Below are positions 1 through 8,455 of a stretch of 64,000 nt of DNA, one piece after another. Under the pieces are notes generated by a model, which searched no databases, was not told where the DNA came from, and saw only the letters and a list, made by a program, of their open reading frames with translations. Both the position numbers and the translations under genes were made by a program. Origin of the DNA: Bdellovibrio bacteriovorus str. Tiberius (lineage in GTDB: Bacteria; Bdellovibrionota; Bdellovibrionia; Bdellovibrionales; Bdellovibrionaceae); contig NC_019567.1 of the NCBI RefSeq assembly GCF_000317895.1, forward strand, positions 682,001-746,000, in the 5' to 3' direction. How positions within the stretch are numbered: position 1 is the stretch's first letter; every line of letters begins with the position of its first letter.

Positions 1-3000
1 TTCGCTTATTCAGCGGCTCGTCTGGGTGACAAACTTTCCACTGACTTTGTTCTGAAAGACGCCGTCTCGACCTGTCTGAGTGGTCAGTATTTGACCTTTG
101 ATGGCGCAGACTTCGTCTGTCAAAACGATGCCGGTGGAGCCGGCATGGTTTCAGACATCAATGCGACGGGTCCTTACCTGACGAAAGCTGGAACGGCCAG
201 CATTCCGGTGATTTCGGCCAACGTCGGAACCGCGGCGGGAACTATGGCAGCGGGGAATGATTCAAGATTTTTGAATGCTGAAAAGATCCGGGGACAGGAT
301 ATCAGTGCGACACTGGCGACTTCCGGCCAGGTTTTAAAGATGAACGGTTCCAATACTTGGGTTCCTGCGACACTGACATCTGCTGATATTTCGGGATTGT
401 CGACGTCTTTGAACAACAAGATCGACGCTACGATGTTCCCAACCTCTTGCACGGCAGGACAGTCGCTGGTGTTTGTGACTCCGGCCAACAAGTTTGATTG
501 CTACAGCATTTCGATTACGGAATCCCAGATCACTGGCACGATTTCCGGAGCGAAGATTGCCGGAAATATTTCCGGCAAAGCCGCAGGCATCAACGGCGTT
601 TTGCCGGTCAGCGAAGGCGGAACGGGCAGTGGTGTGACCTTGAACAACAACCGCCTGATGGTTTCATCAGCGGGGAAAATTGTTGAGTCCGTCGCATTGA
701 CGGATGGACAGATTCTGATTGGTAAAACCGGGGATGCCCCGCAAGCCGCCAATATTCAGGCGGGTTCAGGTGTCAGTATCAGCAATGGAGCTGGCGGGAT
801 CACAATCAGCGCAACGGGTACGGGTGGCACTATCACGGGTGTGACTGCGGGCACAGGTCTTGGTGGCGGCGGCAGTACAGGCAATGTGACTTTGAATCTG
901 GCAAACACAACGGTGACTGCAGGCACCTACGGGACAGCCACCAAGGTTCCTCAAGTTGTTGTTGATGCTCAAGGCCGACTGACTTCTGTGACTGAAGTGA
1001 CTGTGTCTGGTGTGGCACCAGCCGGTACAGCAGGTGGCGATCTGGGCGGCACCTATCCAAATCCGGATGTTGTCAGACTTCGTGGTAAAGCTATTTCTGC
1101 GACGGCCCCCACAGCGGCGGGACAGTTGCTTCGTTATGATGGTACAAGTTACGTTCCGAACTTCCTGAGTCTTGCTGATATTCGTTCGACAGTGACTCCG
1201 GCAAATACCATTTTCCCGGGAACGGCTTGTTCCAGCGCGCAGACATTGACGTGGTCGTCCCTGACGGATTCTTTCAGCTGTCAGGCGATTTCGATTTCAG
1301 AGTCCAATATATCAGGAACTATTGCCTCGTCTAAAGTGAGCTTTGGATCACAGTCGGCCAGGACTTTCTTTGCGGCGCCGACAGGGGCTGCAGGTGCGCC
1401 GTCGTTCAGGACAATTGCGGCGGCTGATTTGCCAACCAGTGGAGTGGGTGCCGGTACCTATTCGTCAGTCACCGTGGATACCTATGGCCGAGTGACAGCA
1501 GCGACCAGTCCCACGACAGTGAGCGGGTATGGCATCACAGATGCATTCTCTCAGAATGGAAATTCCTTTGGTGCAGCGGCGGTACTTGGAACCAACGATG
1601 CCCAAAGCCTGCAGCTTGAAACCAGTGGCACTGCAAAAATGACGATTCTTTCCTCGGGGAACGTGGGTGTGGGAACTGAAACGCCTTCCACGCTGTTGCA
1701 CCTCAGTCGTAGCCTTCCCAACGGGACAAACCCTTTAGCGGTGTTCGAAAATACAAATTCGACGATCTCGGGATTGACCACTTTTGCTGCGCTGGCTCCG
1801 AATATCGGGGACACGTACAGCAAGACCAATATCATTATTGGTAAAGCTCACAGCAACTATCAGGCTGGTAGCATTGAATACAATTACAATTCTTCAGATA
1901 CAGCACAAAGACGGTTGAGTCTGGGGCATAAGGGTTATTCCCCGAATTTCCATATTACCGAGCCGGGCAATGTGGGGATCGGTACAACCAGTCCGACAGC
2001 AGATCTGGTGGTTACAGATGGTGGGACCGCTGCGCCTTATGTAAGTGTGGACAAGCTTGCTGTGATCGGGAATTCAAACACAGTGTTGCAGGTGACGTCA
2101 CCAAACACCGCGGCCTCGGCCTTGTATTTCTCTGATCCCGACAGCCGGGATCCTGGTGGAATTTCTTATTCGCATACCAACGATCAGATGTCATTCCGCG
2201 CAGGCGGGGCTTTCCATATGTTCCTTGGAACAAACGGAAATGTCGGGATCGGGACGTCAGCTCCGGATGCGGATCTGCACGTTTACAGTCAGCGGGACAC
2301 GGCCTCGCTTCACCCTCATCGCGCAGGCGTGATTGCCGAGTCAGAGGGGGCCTATGTGGGAGCAAGGTTTGCGGCCCGTCACTATGGTCCGACGGAAGTT
2401 CCCATGTTTATTGCTTACAAAGCTAAAGGCAGTAAGGCCTCTCCAACCGCGGTGACCAGCGGTACGGGACTGATGTCTTTGGTGGCTGCGGGATACGACG
2501 GCACAAATTGGGTGAGTTCATCCGGCACAACGGATTCGATGACAGTCTCGGCTTCCGAAAACTGGTCGGCGACTGCACGTGGAAGCAAAATCTATTTTGC
2601 CACAGTTGCCAACGGAACGACCCAGGGACTTAACCGCATGACTGTGGATCACAATGGTTTTGTGGGGCTGGGAACAACGGTCCCGGCGACACATCTTCAT
2701 GTGACTTCCGGGGATGGGTACACGACCATCACCAATCAGAACGTGGGTACAGGCGGAAATTCCTGGAGATGGTATTCCTCGTCAACGGGGGCTCCATTAG
2801 GTGCCAACGCCATGTGTTTTGGCGCCGGGACTTGCTTGTTCACTCTTAGAACAGATGGAAGCGCCACCCTAACGGGAGCTTTGACTCAAGGTTCAGACAG
2901 AAGACTGAAACGCGATATTGCCAGCATTGACCATGCCCTGGCTTCGATCCTTCAAATCAACGGCGTGACCTACAACTGGATTGATCCATCCAAGGGTGAC

Positions 3001-3312
3001 AAACGGGATATGGGTGTGATCGCTCAGGAAGTGGAAAAGGTCTTCCCTGAGGTTGTCAAAACTGATTCTCAAGGACTCAAATCCGTCGCCTATCAAAATC
3101 TGGTTTCACCGATCATTCAGGCAATCAAAGAGTTCTATTCAATCTGGTACAAGGATTCTCAGAACCTGAATGCAAAAGTGAATGCGCAGGAAAAAGAGAT
3201 TAGTGCTCTTAAGGAAGAAAATAGAGCACTCAAGTCCCGCGTGGATGAAATCAGTTTGATGAAGAAATCCCTGTGCGCCAAAGACCCGTCTTTGGAGTTT
3301 TGCTCTCAATAA
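1..3312 (+). CDS. Giant fibre/adhesin-like protein with C-terminal S74 chaperone, 5' end missing
   Basis: The reading frame is open from base 1, so the gene begins outside the window; 1103 residues are visible. The body is a low-complexity chain of Gly/Thr/Ser/Ala-rich beta repeats with recurring GNVGIGT-type motifs (for example around 1960-1985 and 2240-2260), typical of trimeric phage-tail-like fibres. Near the C-terminus a peptidase S74 (intramolecular chaperone) domain starts with Ser-Asp-Arg-Arg-Leu-Lys; the Ser codon is at 2893-2895 and matches the self-cleavage Ser/Lys dyad of endosialidase-type chaperones. A short coiled coil follows (about 3150-3260). By family knowledge the chaperone trimerises the fibre and is then cut off. 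Bdellovibrio has a described family of such mosaic adhesive trimeric (MAT) fibres used in prey recognition; membership here is inference. Confidence 0.85.
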   Translation, partial: FAYSAARLGDKLSTDFVLKDAVSTCLSGQYLTFDGADFVCQNDAGGAGMVSDINATGPYLTKAGTASIPVISANVGTAAGTMAAGNDSRFLNAEKIRGQDISATLATSGQVLKMNGSNTWVPATLTSADISGLSTSLNNKIDATMFPTSCTAGQSLVFVTPANKFDCYSISITESQITGTISGAKIAGNISGKAAGINGVLPVSEGGTGSGVTLNNNRLMVSSAGKIVESVALTDGQILIGKTGDAPQAANIQAGSGVSISNGAGGITISATGTGGTITGVTAGTGLGGGGSTGNVTLNLANTTVTAGTYGTATKVPQVVVDAQGRLTSVTEVTVSGVAPAGTAGGDLGGTYPNPDVVRLRGKAISATAPTAAGQLLRYDGTSYVPNFLSLADIRSTVTPANTIFPGTACSSAQTLTWSSLTDSFSCQAISISESNISGTIASSKVSFGSQSARTFFAAPTGAAGAPSFRTIAAADLPTSGVGAGTYSSVTVDTYGRVTAATSPTTVSGYGITDAFSQNGNSFGAAAVLGTNDAQSLQLETSGTAKMTILSSGNVGVGTETPSTLLHLSRSLPNGTNPLAVFENTNSTISGLTTFAALAPNIGDTYSKTNIIIGKAHSNYQAGSIEYNYNSSDTAQRRLSLGHKGYSPNFHITEPGNVGIGTTSPTADLVVTDGGTAAPYVSVDKLAVIGNSNTVLQVTSPNTAASALYFSDPDSRDPGGISYSHTNDQMSFRAGGAFHMFLGTNGNVGIGTSAPDADLHVYSQRDTASLHPHRAGVIAESEGAYVGARFAARHYGPTEVPMFIAYKAKGSKASPTAVTSGTGLMSLVAAGYDGTNWVSSSGTTDSMTVSASENWSATARGSKIYFATVANGTTQGLNRMTVDHNGFVGLGTTVPATHLHVTSGDGYTTITNQNVGTGGNSWRWYSSSTGAPLGANAMCFGAGTCLFTLRTDGSATLTGALTQGSDRRLKRDIASIDHALASILQINGVTYNWIDPSKGDKRDMGVIAQEVEKVFPEVVKTDSQGLKSVAYQNLVSPIIQAIKEFYSIWYKDSQNLNAKVNAQEKEISALKEENRALKSRVDEISLMKKSLCAKDPSLEFCSQ

Positions 3313-3335
3313 CATATCGAAACGAGATCACTTCG

Positions 3336-3366
3336 GACCCTGAACCTAAGTCTGAAATTCAGGGTC
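3336..3366. terminator. Inverted repeat after the fibre gene
   Basis: GACCCTGAA (3336-3344) pairs perfectly with TTCAGGGTC (3358-3366), leaving a 13-nt loop. It lies 24 bases after the fibre stop codon. There is no T-tract, so intrinsic termination is only possible, not clear. It separates the fibre gene from the exporter operon. Confidence 0.4.
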
Positions 3367-3459
3367 TGGCATTCCACAATCTCACATCAGTCTTTCCTTA
3401 TCCTTAGGTTGTTGACTCAATCGTGAGTGAGCGTTGCAATAAAGCTGGTGAGATTTAGA

Positions 3460-4707
3460 ATGAAAAAACAAAACGCTTTAATTTTACTTCTGACACTGTC
3501 GTCCGCCCAGGCTTTGGCGGCCAATGTCTATACGTTCGCTGACTGCCTGGAGCTGGTGAAGAAAAATAATGCAGAGCTGGTCGCGGCCGAGCAGAGTATG
3601 GATTCTGCCAAATACAATCTGAATGCCTCTTACAGCAACTATCTGCCGCAGATCACAGCCAATGCCGGTTATCAGAAAAGTGAAACCAATCAGGTGGAAA
3701 GTGAAGGCTATACGGCCACACTCAATGCCACCCAGAATGTCTTTAACGGCTTTGGGGATATGGCCAAAGTTTCCGAAAACGAAGGCAAAGTGAAAGTGGC
3801 GGAAGCCAGCCTGCGCACGGTGAAAGCCAAAATCAGCTATGATCTGAAGTCCGCATTTGCCAATGTGATCTATGCGCAGGAATCCTTGAAGCTGACCAGA
3901 AGCATTCAAAAGCGCCGTGCTGACAATCTGAATATGGTGGAACTGCGCTTTCAAAGTGGCCGTGAAAACAAGGGCTCGGTGCTGCTTTCCAAAGCCTATC
4001 TGAAGCAGGCCCAACTGGATGTGTTGAAGGCGGAAAATTTCTTTAATACCTCCCGCAGTTCGCTGATTCGTGTAACGGGCCTTGCGCCTGATGCCGAATT
4101 TGAGGTTCAGGGGAAGGCGCCTGAAAGCACTCCGTCGTCCGTGACTCCGGCTTTTACAAAACTGGCTGAACAGACACCGGAACGCCTGCAGGCACAAGGG
4201 CAGATTCAAAGTGCCGAAGCCGGGTTGAGCAGTGCACGTTCTGAGTTCCTGCCTTCCCTGGATTTAAGCGGCTCTGTGGGTAATACAGGGGATAGCTGGT
4301 ATCCGGAACAGGATCGCTGGAGTGTCGGCGCGACCCTGTCCTGGTCTCTGTTTTCGGGCGGAAAAGATTATTTCACCAATAAAAGCGCCTTTGCGCAAAA
4401 GCTGGTGGCTGAAAACACCTGGAAGAATTCGCAATTGGAAATCATCGTGAAGCTTCGCCAGACGTTTGCTGAATTCACCGAAGCGGTGGAACAGGTGAAA
4501 GTCAGTGATGCCTTCGTCGAAGCGGGCAGTGTGCGCGCTGAAATCGGGCGCAGCAAATACAACAACGGTCTAACGACCTTTGATGACTGGGACAAAATTG
4601 AAAATGATCTGATTTCTTATCAAAAGGATCAGACATTGAAACGCCGTGACCGTGTCGTTGCGGAAGCCAACTGGGAAAAAACACAAGGTGTGGGAGTTCT
4701 GCCATGA
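3460..4707 (+). CDS. TolC-family outer-membrane efflux protein
   Basis: A protein of 415 residues forming the outer-membrane channel of a tripartite exporter. The ATG at 3460 is preferred over the in-frame GTG at 3427 because it gives a clean Sec signal peptide (MKKQNALILLLTLSSAQALA) with GGTGAG just upstream. After cleavage come two copies of the OEP alpha-helical/beta-barrel repeat; the first ends near residue 200 and the second contains a WSVGATLSWSLFSGG-type strand near residue 290. The stop overlaps the adaptor start (ATGA, 4704-4707), so the two are translationally coupled. The substrate cannot be told from sequence; MacAB-type partners usually export antibiotics, peptides or lipoproteins. 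Confidence 0.88.
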   Translation: MKKQNALILLLTLSSAQALAANVYTFADCLELVKKNNAELVAAEQSMDSAKYNLNASYSNYLPQITANAGYQKSETNQVESEGYTATLNATQNVFNGFGDMAKVSENEGKVKVAEASLRTVKAKISYDLKSAFANVIYAQESLKLTRSIQKRRADNLNMVELRFQSGRENKGSVLLSKAYLKQAQLDVLKAENFFNTSRSSLIRVTGLAPDAEFEVQGKAPESTPSSVTPAFTKLAEQTPERLQAQGQIQSAEAGLSSARSEFLPSLDLSGSVGNTGDSWYPEQDRWSVGATLSWSLFSGGKDYFTNKSAFAQKLVAENTWKNSQLEIIVKLRQTFAEFTEAVEQVKVSDAFVEAGSVRAEIGRSKYNNGLTTFDDWDKIENDLISYQKDQTLKRRDRVVAEANWEKTQGVGVLP

Positions 4708-5669
4708 AATCATCAACCAAAAAAATGAGCTGGGTGCTGGCAGGTCTTGTCGTTGTCGGTGCGGCAGGGTTTTACTTCTGGAAAAAAGACAATGGCAATG
4801 CACCCACCTTCCGCGAGATTTCCGTTGCAGCAGGTGATCTGGATGTGACGATTCTTTCCACAGGCACGGTGCAACCGAAAAACCGCTTGGAAATCAAAGC
4901 CCCGGTGGCTGGCCGTATTGAACAGATTCTGGCTAAAGAAGGCCAGCAGATCCGCAAAGGTCAGATTCTGGCCTGGATGAGTTCCACCGAACGAGCCGCC
5001 ATGCTGGATGCCGCGCGCGCACAAGGGGCAGAGGAATACAAGAAATGGTCCGAGCTTTATCTGGCGACCCCGGTGATTGCGCCGATTGCCGGTACTTTGA
5101 TTCTGAAAAATGTTGAACCGGGACAGACCTTCACGAACACCGACGCCATTTTTGTGATGTCCGACCGTCTGACCGTGAAAGCGCAGGTGGATGAAACCGA
5201 CATTGCGCAAATCAAACTGAAAGAAAAGGCCACTATCGTATTGGATGCCTATCCGCAAAGCCCATTGCCAGCGACGGTGGATCAGATTGCTTTTGATGCG
5301 ACTACGGTGAATAACGTCACCACCTATTTGGTGGATGTGATACCTGATAGTACTCCGGACTTCATGCGAAGTGGGATGACGGCGAACGTAACCTTCACGA
5401 TCGCATCCAAGAAAGGCATTTTGCTGGTGCCAAGCGAAGCTTTGCGTGTCAGTCAGGGGCGCACGGAAGTTCTGGTGAAAGTGCCAGGCTCTAAGCCGGC
5501 CCTGCGCGAAGTGCGCACCGGCATCACCGACGGCCGCAACACCGAAGTGGTGGAAGGCTTGGTTGAAGGCGAAGTGGTTCTGGTGACGCAGTTCAAGCTG
5601 GGTGAAAAATCTTCGTCAGGTTCCAATCCATTTGGTCCTCCGTCAGGTCCGCGCCGGGGTCGTCAATGA
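4704..5669 (+). CDS. Periplasmic adaptor (HlyD/MacA family) with a very short hairpin
   Basis: A protein of 321 residues. The N-terminal membrane anchor is residues 9-22 (WVLAGLVVVGAAGFYFW). A lipoyl half-motif follows (APVAGRIEQILAKEGQQIRKGQ), and the second half-motif is TPVIAPIAGTLILKNVEPGQ. Beta-barrel and membrane-proximal domains follow, then a Ser/Gly/Pro/Arg-rich tail. Only about 28 residues separate the two lipoyl halves, whereas MacA or AcrA carry a long alpha-helical hairpin there that docks on TolC. The gene is coupled to its neighbours by 4-base overlaps on both sides, so it very likely bridges the TolC-like and MacB-like proteins. The shortened hairpin is seen directly; its mechanical consequence is inferred. 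Confidence 0.85.
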   Translation: MKSSTKKMSWVLAGLVVVGAAGFYFWKKDNGNAPTFREISVAAGDLDVTILSTGTVQPKNRLEIKAPVAGRIEQILAKEGQQIRKGQILAWMSSTERAAMLDAARAQGAEEYKKWSELYLATPVIAPIAGTLILKNVEPGQTFTNTDAIFVMSDRLTVKAQVDETDIAQIKLKEKATIVLDAYPQSPLPATVDQIAFDATTVNNVTTYLVDVIPDSTPDFMRSGMTANVTFTIASKKGILLVPSEALRVSQGRTEVLVKVPGSKPALREVRTGITDGRNTEVVEGLVEGEVVLVTQFKLGEKSSSGSNPFGPPSGPRRGRQ

Positions 5670-7618
5670 TTGATATCAAAGGCATACGCAAATCCTATCA
5701 GATGGGCGACACGAAAGTGGACGTTCTTAAGGGCATCAGTCTGAAAATTGAGCGCGGGGATTTCGTGGCTATCATGGGACCTTCTGGATCAGGGAAATCT
5801 ACCTTGATGCACATTCTGGGGTTGTTGGATGTTCCCAGTGAAGGCAGTTACAACCTGAACGGCCGTGAAGTCGCAGACCTCAGCGAAGATGAACTGGCCA
5901 TTGTTCGGCGAGAGGAAATCGGTTTTATCTTTCAGCAGTTCAATCTGCTTCCGCGCATGGAAGCCTGGCAAAACGTGTCCCTGCCGCTGATTTACAGCGA
6001 GGATGGGTTTAGCTATGACAAGGCTCACACGCTTTTGGACAAGGTTGGTTTGGCCGAAAGAATTCATCACAAATCCAACGAATTGTCCGGGGGACAGCAG
6101 CAGCGTATCGCGATTGCCCGGTCCCTGATTAACAATCCCCGTATTATCTTCGCCGATGAACCAACGGGAAATCTGGATTCAAAAAGCGAAAAAGAAATCA
6201 TGCAGATTCTGCACAAGCTGAATGAACAGGGGATCACAGTTATTGTTGTGACCCACGAAGAAGAAATCGGTCAGCAGGCCAAGCGTTTGATCCGACTGCG
6301 TGATGGTGTGATTCAGTCCGACGAGCGCCTTCAGGCATTGCCAGCAGCGCCAACCACCGCGCTGGAAAAACGTCAGGAACAACCGGCAAAATGGCCGGTG
6401 CGGGAAATGATTGAGCATCTTCATCAGGGCTTCCAGACGCTGGCGGCAAATAAAGTTCGTTCTGGGCTTTCCATGCTGGGGATCTTGATTGGTGTCGCGG
6501 CGGTTGTGGGAATGCTGGCGCTGGGAACGGGGGCCCGTCAAAGCATTGAAAAACAACTGTCGTCTTTGGGTTCGAATCTTCTGGTTCTGCGCGCAGGCAA
6601 TGTGCGTGTGGGCGGGGTGATGCAGGAATCCGGTGTGCGCATTCGGATTTCTTTGGATGATGTCAGCACTATTAAGAATCAAATCAGCGGAATTAAAGAT
6701 GTGTCGCCGTCGTCTTCGGGACGCGGGCAGATCACTTATCTGAATAAAAACTGGAACACGCAAGTCATGGGTGTGGCTCCGGCGTATGAACAAATGCGCG
6801 CGAGCACTCCGATCTTTGGCCGCTTTTTTTCCGAGGAAGAAAATCAGCGCCGCACACTGGTGGCAGTCATCGGAACCACGGTGGCGCGCGAGCTTTTCGG
6901 AGATAAATCCCCGATTGGCGAGATGATTAAAATCAACAAAGTGAACTTCCGCGTGATCGGTGTTCTGCCTGAAAAGGGTGCTGCGGGTCCGCAGGATCAG
7001 GATGACCGGATTCTGGTTCCGGTGGTGACGGCGATGTATCGTCTGTTCGGGAAAAACTATGTGGATTCAGTGGATATCGAAGTTCGCGACGCTGCGGATA
7101 TTCCTGATGTGCAGGATTCACTGCAGGAGCTGATGAACAAACGTCATCGCGTGCCAGTGTCGTCACAAGGTGATGCATTTAATGTTTTCAATATGGCCGA
7201 CATTCAGCAGGCGCTGAATTCAACCAATCAGACTATGTCGATGCTGCTGGCTTCGATCGCGGCAATTTCATTGGTGGTGGGTGGTATCGGGATCATGAAC
7301 ATTATGCTGGTGTCGGTGACCGAACGAACCAAAGAAATCGGTTTGCGCAAAGCCATCGGTGCGCGCCGCCGGGATATTCTTTTGCAGTTCCTGGCCGAAT
7401 CCATCGTGGTCAGTGTGTGCGGGGGACTTTTGGGTATTGCTCTGGGGGTTGGGTTCTCGCTGTTGATTTCCAAGGTTTTGGGTTGGTCGACGGTGGTTTC
7501 TGCGGGCTCCGTGATACTTTCTTTTGGATTTTCTGCCCTGATTGGGATCGTTTTCGGCAGTTATCCGGCCAGCAAGGCGTCAAAACTGCATCCCATTGAA
7601 GCGCTTCGCTACGAATAA
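5666..7618 (+). CDS. MacB-like ABC transporter, ATPase fused to permease
   Basis: A protein of 650 residues with the ATPase at the N-terminus: Walker A GPSGSGKST at 38-46, signature LSGGQQQR near 140, and Walker B IIFADEP near 161. A linker leads to the first membrane helix near 265-285, then a large periplasmic MacB core domain, then three C-terminal helices from about residue 522 with an FtsX-type region (VTERTKEIGLRKAIGARRRD). The length and order match MacB. It is a mechanotransmission-type ABC exporter acting with the adaptor and TolC-like protein encoded just upstream. The 4-base overlap (ATGA, 5666-5669) shows a single operon of three genes. Confidence 0.9.
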   Translation: MIDIKGIRKSYQMGDTKVDVLKGISLKIERGDFVAIMGPSGSGKSTLMHILGLLDVPSEGSYNLNGREVADLSEDELAIVRREEIGFIFQQFNLLPRMEAWQNVSLPLIYSEDGFSYDKAHTLLDKVGLAERIHHKSNELSGGQQQRIAIARSLINNPRIIFADEPTGNLDSKSEKEIMQILHKLNEQGITVIVVTHEEEIGQQAKRLIRLRDGVIQSDERLQALPAAPTTALEKRQEQPAKWPVREMIEHLHQGFQTLAANKVRSGLSMLGILIGVAAVVGMLALGTGARQSIEKQLSSLGSNLLVLRAGNVRVGGVMQESGVRIRISLDDVSTIKNQISGIKDVSPSSSGRGQITYLNKNWNTQVMGVAPAYEQMRASTPIFGRFFSEEENQRRTLVAVIGTTVARELFGDKSPIGEMIKINKVNFRVIGVLPEKGAAGPQDQDDRILVPVVTAMYRLFGKNYVDSVDIEVRDAADIPDVQDSLQELMNKRHRVPVSSQGDAFNVFNMADIQQALNSTNQTMSMLLASIAAISLVVGGIGIMNIMLVSVTERTKEIGLRKAIGARRRDILLQFLAESIVVSVCGGLLGIALGVGFSLLISKVLGWSTVVSAGSVILSFGFSALIGIVFGSYPASKASKLHPIEALRYE

Positions 7619-7710
7619 CCGGAAAAAATGACAGAAAAGGCAATCTTGACTGTCTTTAAAGGCCTTCATCCGCTAGAACTTCCGCAATAAATAAACCACC
7701 GGAGGTTCCT

Positions 7711-7995
7711 ATGAAGGCTTTATTGATCGCCGCTTTGATGTTTGTTTCCGCACCTGCATTTGCTGGAAAAATGAAAGAAATCTATATCATGACGACGGAT
7801 AGCATTCTTGAAAACTTCGGTTTCGATGATTCTCAAGTTCAGATTGATGACTACAAATTCGTGACTGTTGAAGGTGAAGATCTGGCAGTTCAAACAACTG
7901 TTCGCGTTTACTACACTCGCGCGGTTTATACTTGCGTGACCACTTTCAAAAAGACTGAACACTTCTACGACGTAAAAAATCTGCGTTGCAAATAG
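7711..7995 (+). CDS. Small secreted protein of unknown function
   Basis: A protein of 94 residues. It has a clear Sec signal peptide (MKALLIAALMFVSAPAFA) and a strong ribosome site (GGAGG) just before the ATG at 7711. The mature part is about 76 residues with two cysteines near the end (YTCVTTF and LRCK), which could form one disulfide in the periplasm. I recognise no family. Its codons are of the common, highly expressed type (many GTT, GAA, AAA). It is monocistronic: it follows the macB-like gene after 92 bases and ends in a strong terminator. Confidence 0.75.
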   Translation: MKALLIAALMFVSAPAFAGKMKEIYIMTTDSILENFGFDDSQVQIDDYKFVTVEGEDLAVQTTVRVYYTRAVYTCVTTFKKTEHFYDVKNLRCK

Positions 7996-8020
7996 TAGTT
8001 CCGTTGCACATTTTGAAAAT

Positions 8021-8048
8021 AAAAAAGGGGCTGAAAAGCCCCTTTTTT
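8021..8048 (+). terminator. Rho-independent terminator of the small secreted gene
   Basis: Stem GGGGCT / AGCCCC (8027-8032 with 8037-8042) around a GAAA tetraloop, flanked by an A-run upstream and TTTTTT downstream. The A/T flanks make it usable in both directions. Confidence 0.9.
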
Positions 8049-8055
8049 CATTCTT

Positions 8056-8077
8056 AAAGACCCCGAAAGGTCTTTTC
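8056..8077 (-). terminator. Terminator-like hairpin downstream of the HU-like gene
   Basis: AAAGACC pairs with GGTCTTT around CCGAAA. It lies just past the stop codon of the leftward HU-like gene at 8081. The leftward transcript would then meet the second terminator at 8021-8048. Confidence 0.6.
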
Positions 8078-8080
8078 GAT

Positions 8081-8374
8081 TTAGCCCTTTTCTTCCGGGC
8101 CGCCGTTGATGTCTTCTTTCAGTTCTTTACCAACTTTGAAGAACGGAAGTTTCTTTTCATCGACGTTGATGATTTCACCAGTGCGTGGATTACGACCTTT
8201 GTAGGCACCGTACTGACGGTTCACAAATGAACCGAAACCACGGATTTCAATACGGTCATCGCGCATCAAAGCTTCCACCATAGAATCGAAAATAGTGTTT
8301 ACTACAGTTTCTGCTTTTACACGGGTGATGCCCGCTTTTTCAGAAATCAAATTTATCAAATCTGCTTTTGTCAT
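8081..8374 (-). CDS. HU/IHF-family DNA-binding protein
   Basis: A protein of 97 residues, the normal length of the HU/IHF family. It opens with MTKADLINLISEKAG, carries the dimer core (VVNTIFDSMVEAL), then IEIRGFGSF and the DNA-binding beta arm with GRNPRTGE, whose Pro is the intercalating residue. It bends and compacts DNA in the nucleoid. IRGFGSF resembles IHF-beta as much as HU, so I give no symbol. It is transcribed alone from a promoter with a consensus -10 box at 8408-8413. Confidence 0.93.
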   Translation of the reverse strand: MTKADLINLISEKAGITRVKAETVVNTIFDSMVEALMRDDRIEIRGFGSFVNRQYGAYKGRNPRTGEIINVDEKKLPFFKVGKELKEDINGGPEEKG

Positions 8375-8407
8375 TCTGACCTACTTAAAGTATTGATAAC
8401 ACTCTCG

Positions 8408-8413
8408 ATTATA
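8408..8413 (-). promoter_or_regulatory. -10 box of the HU-like gene
   Basis: Read on the minus strand this is a perfect TATAAT, 34 bases before the HU-like start codon. No good -35 hexamer is visible at 16-18 bases spacing, so only the -10 is claimed. Confidence 0.5.
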
Positions 8414-8455
8414 CAGAAGAGAAGGGGGCTGACTACCACTTTTCAATGATTTAAC

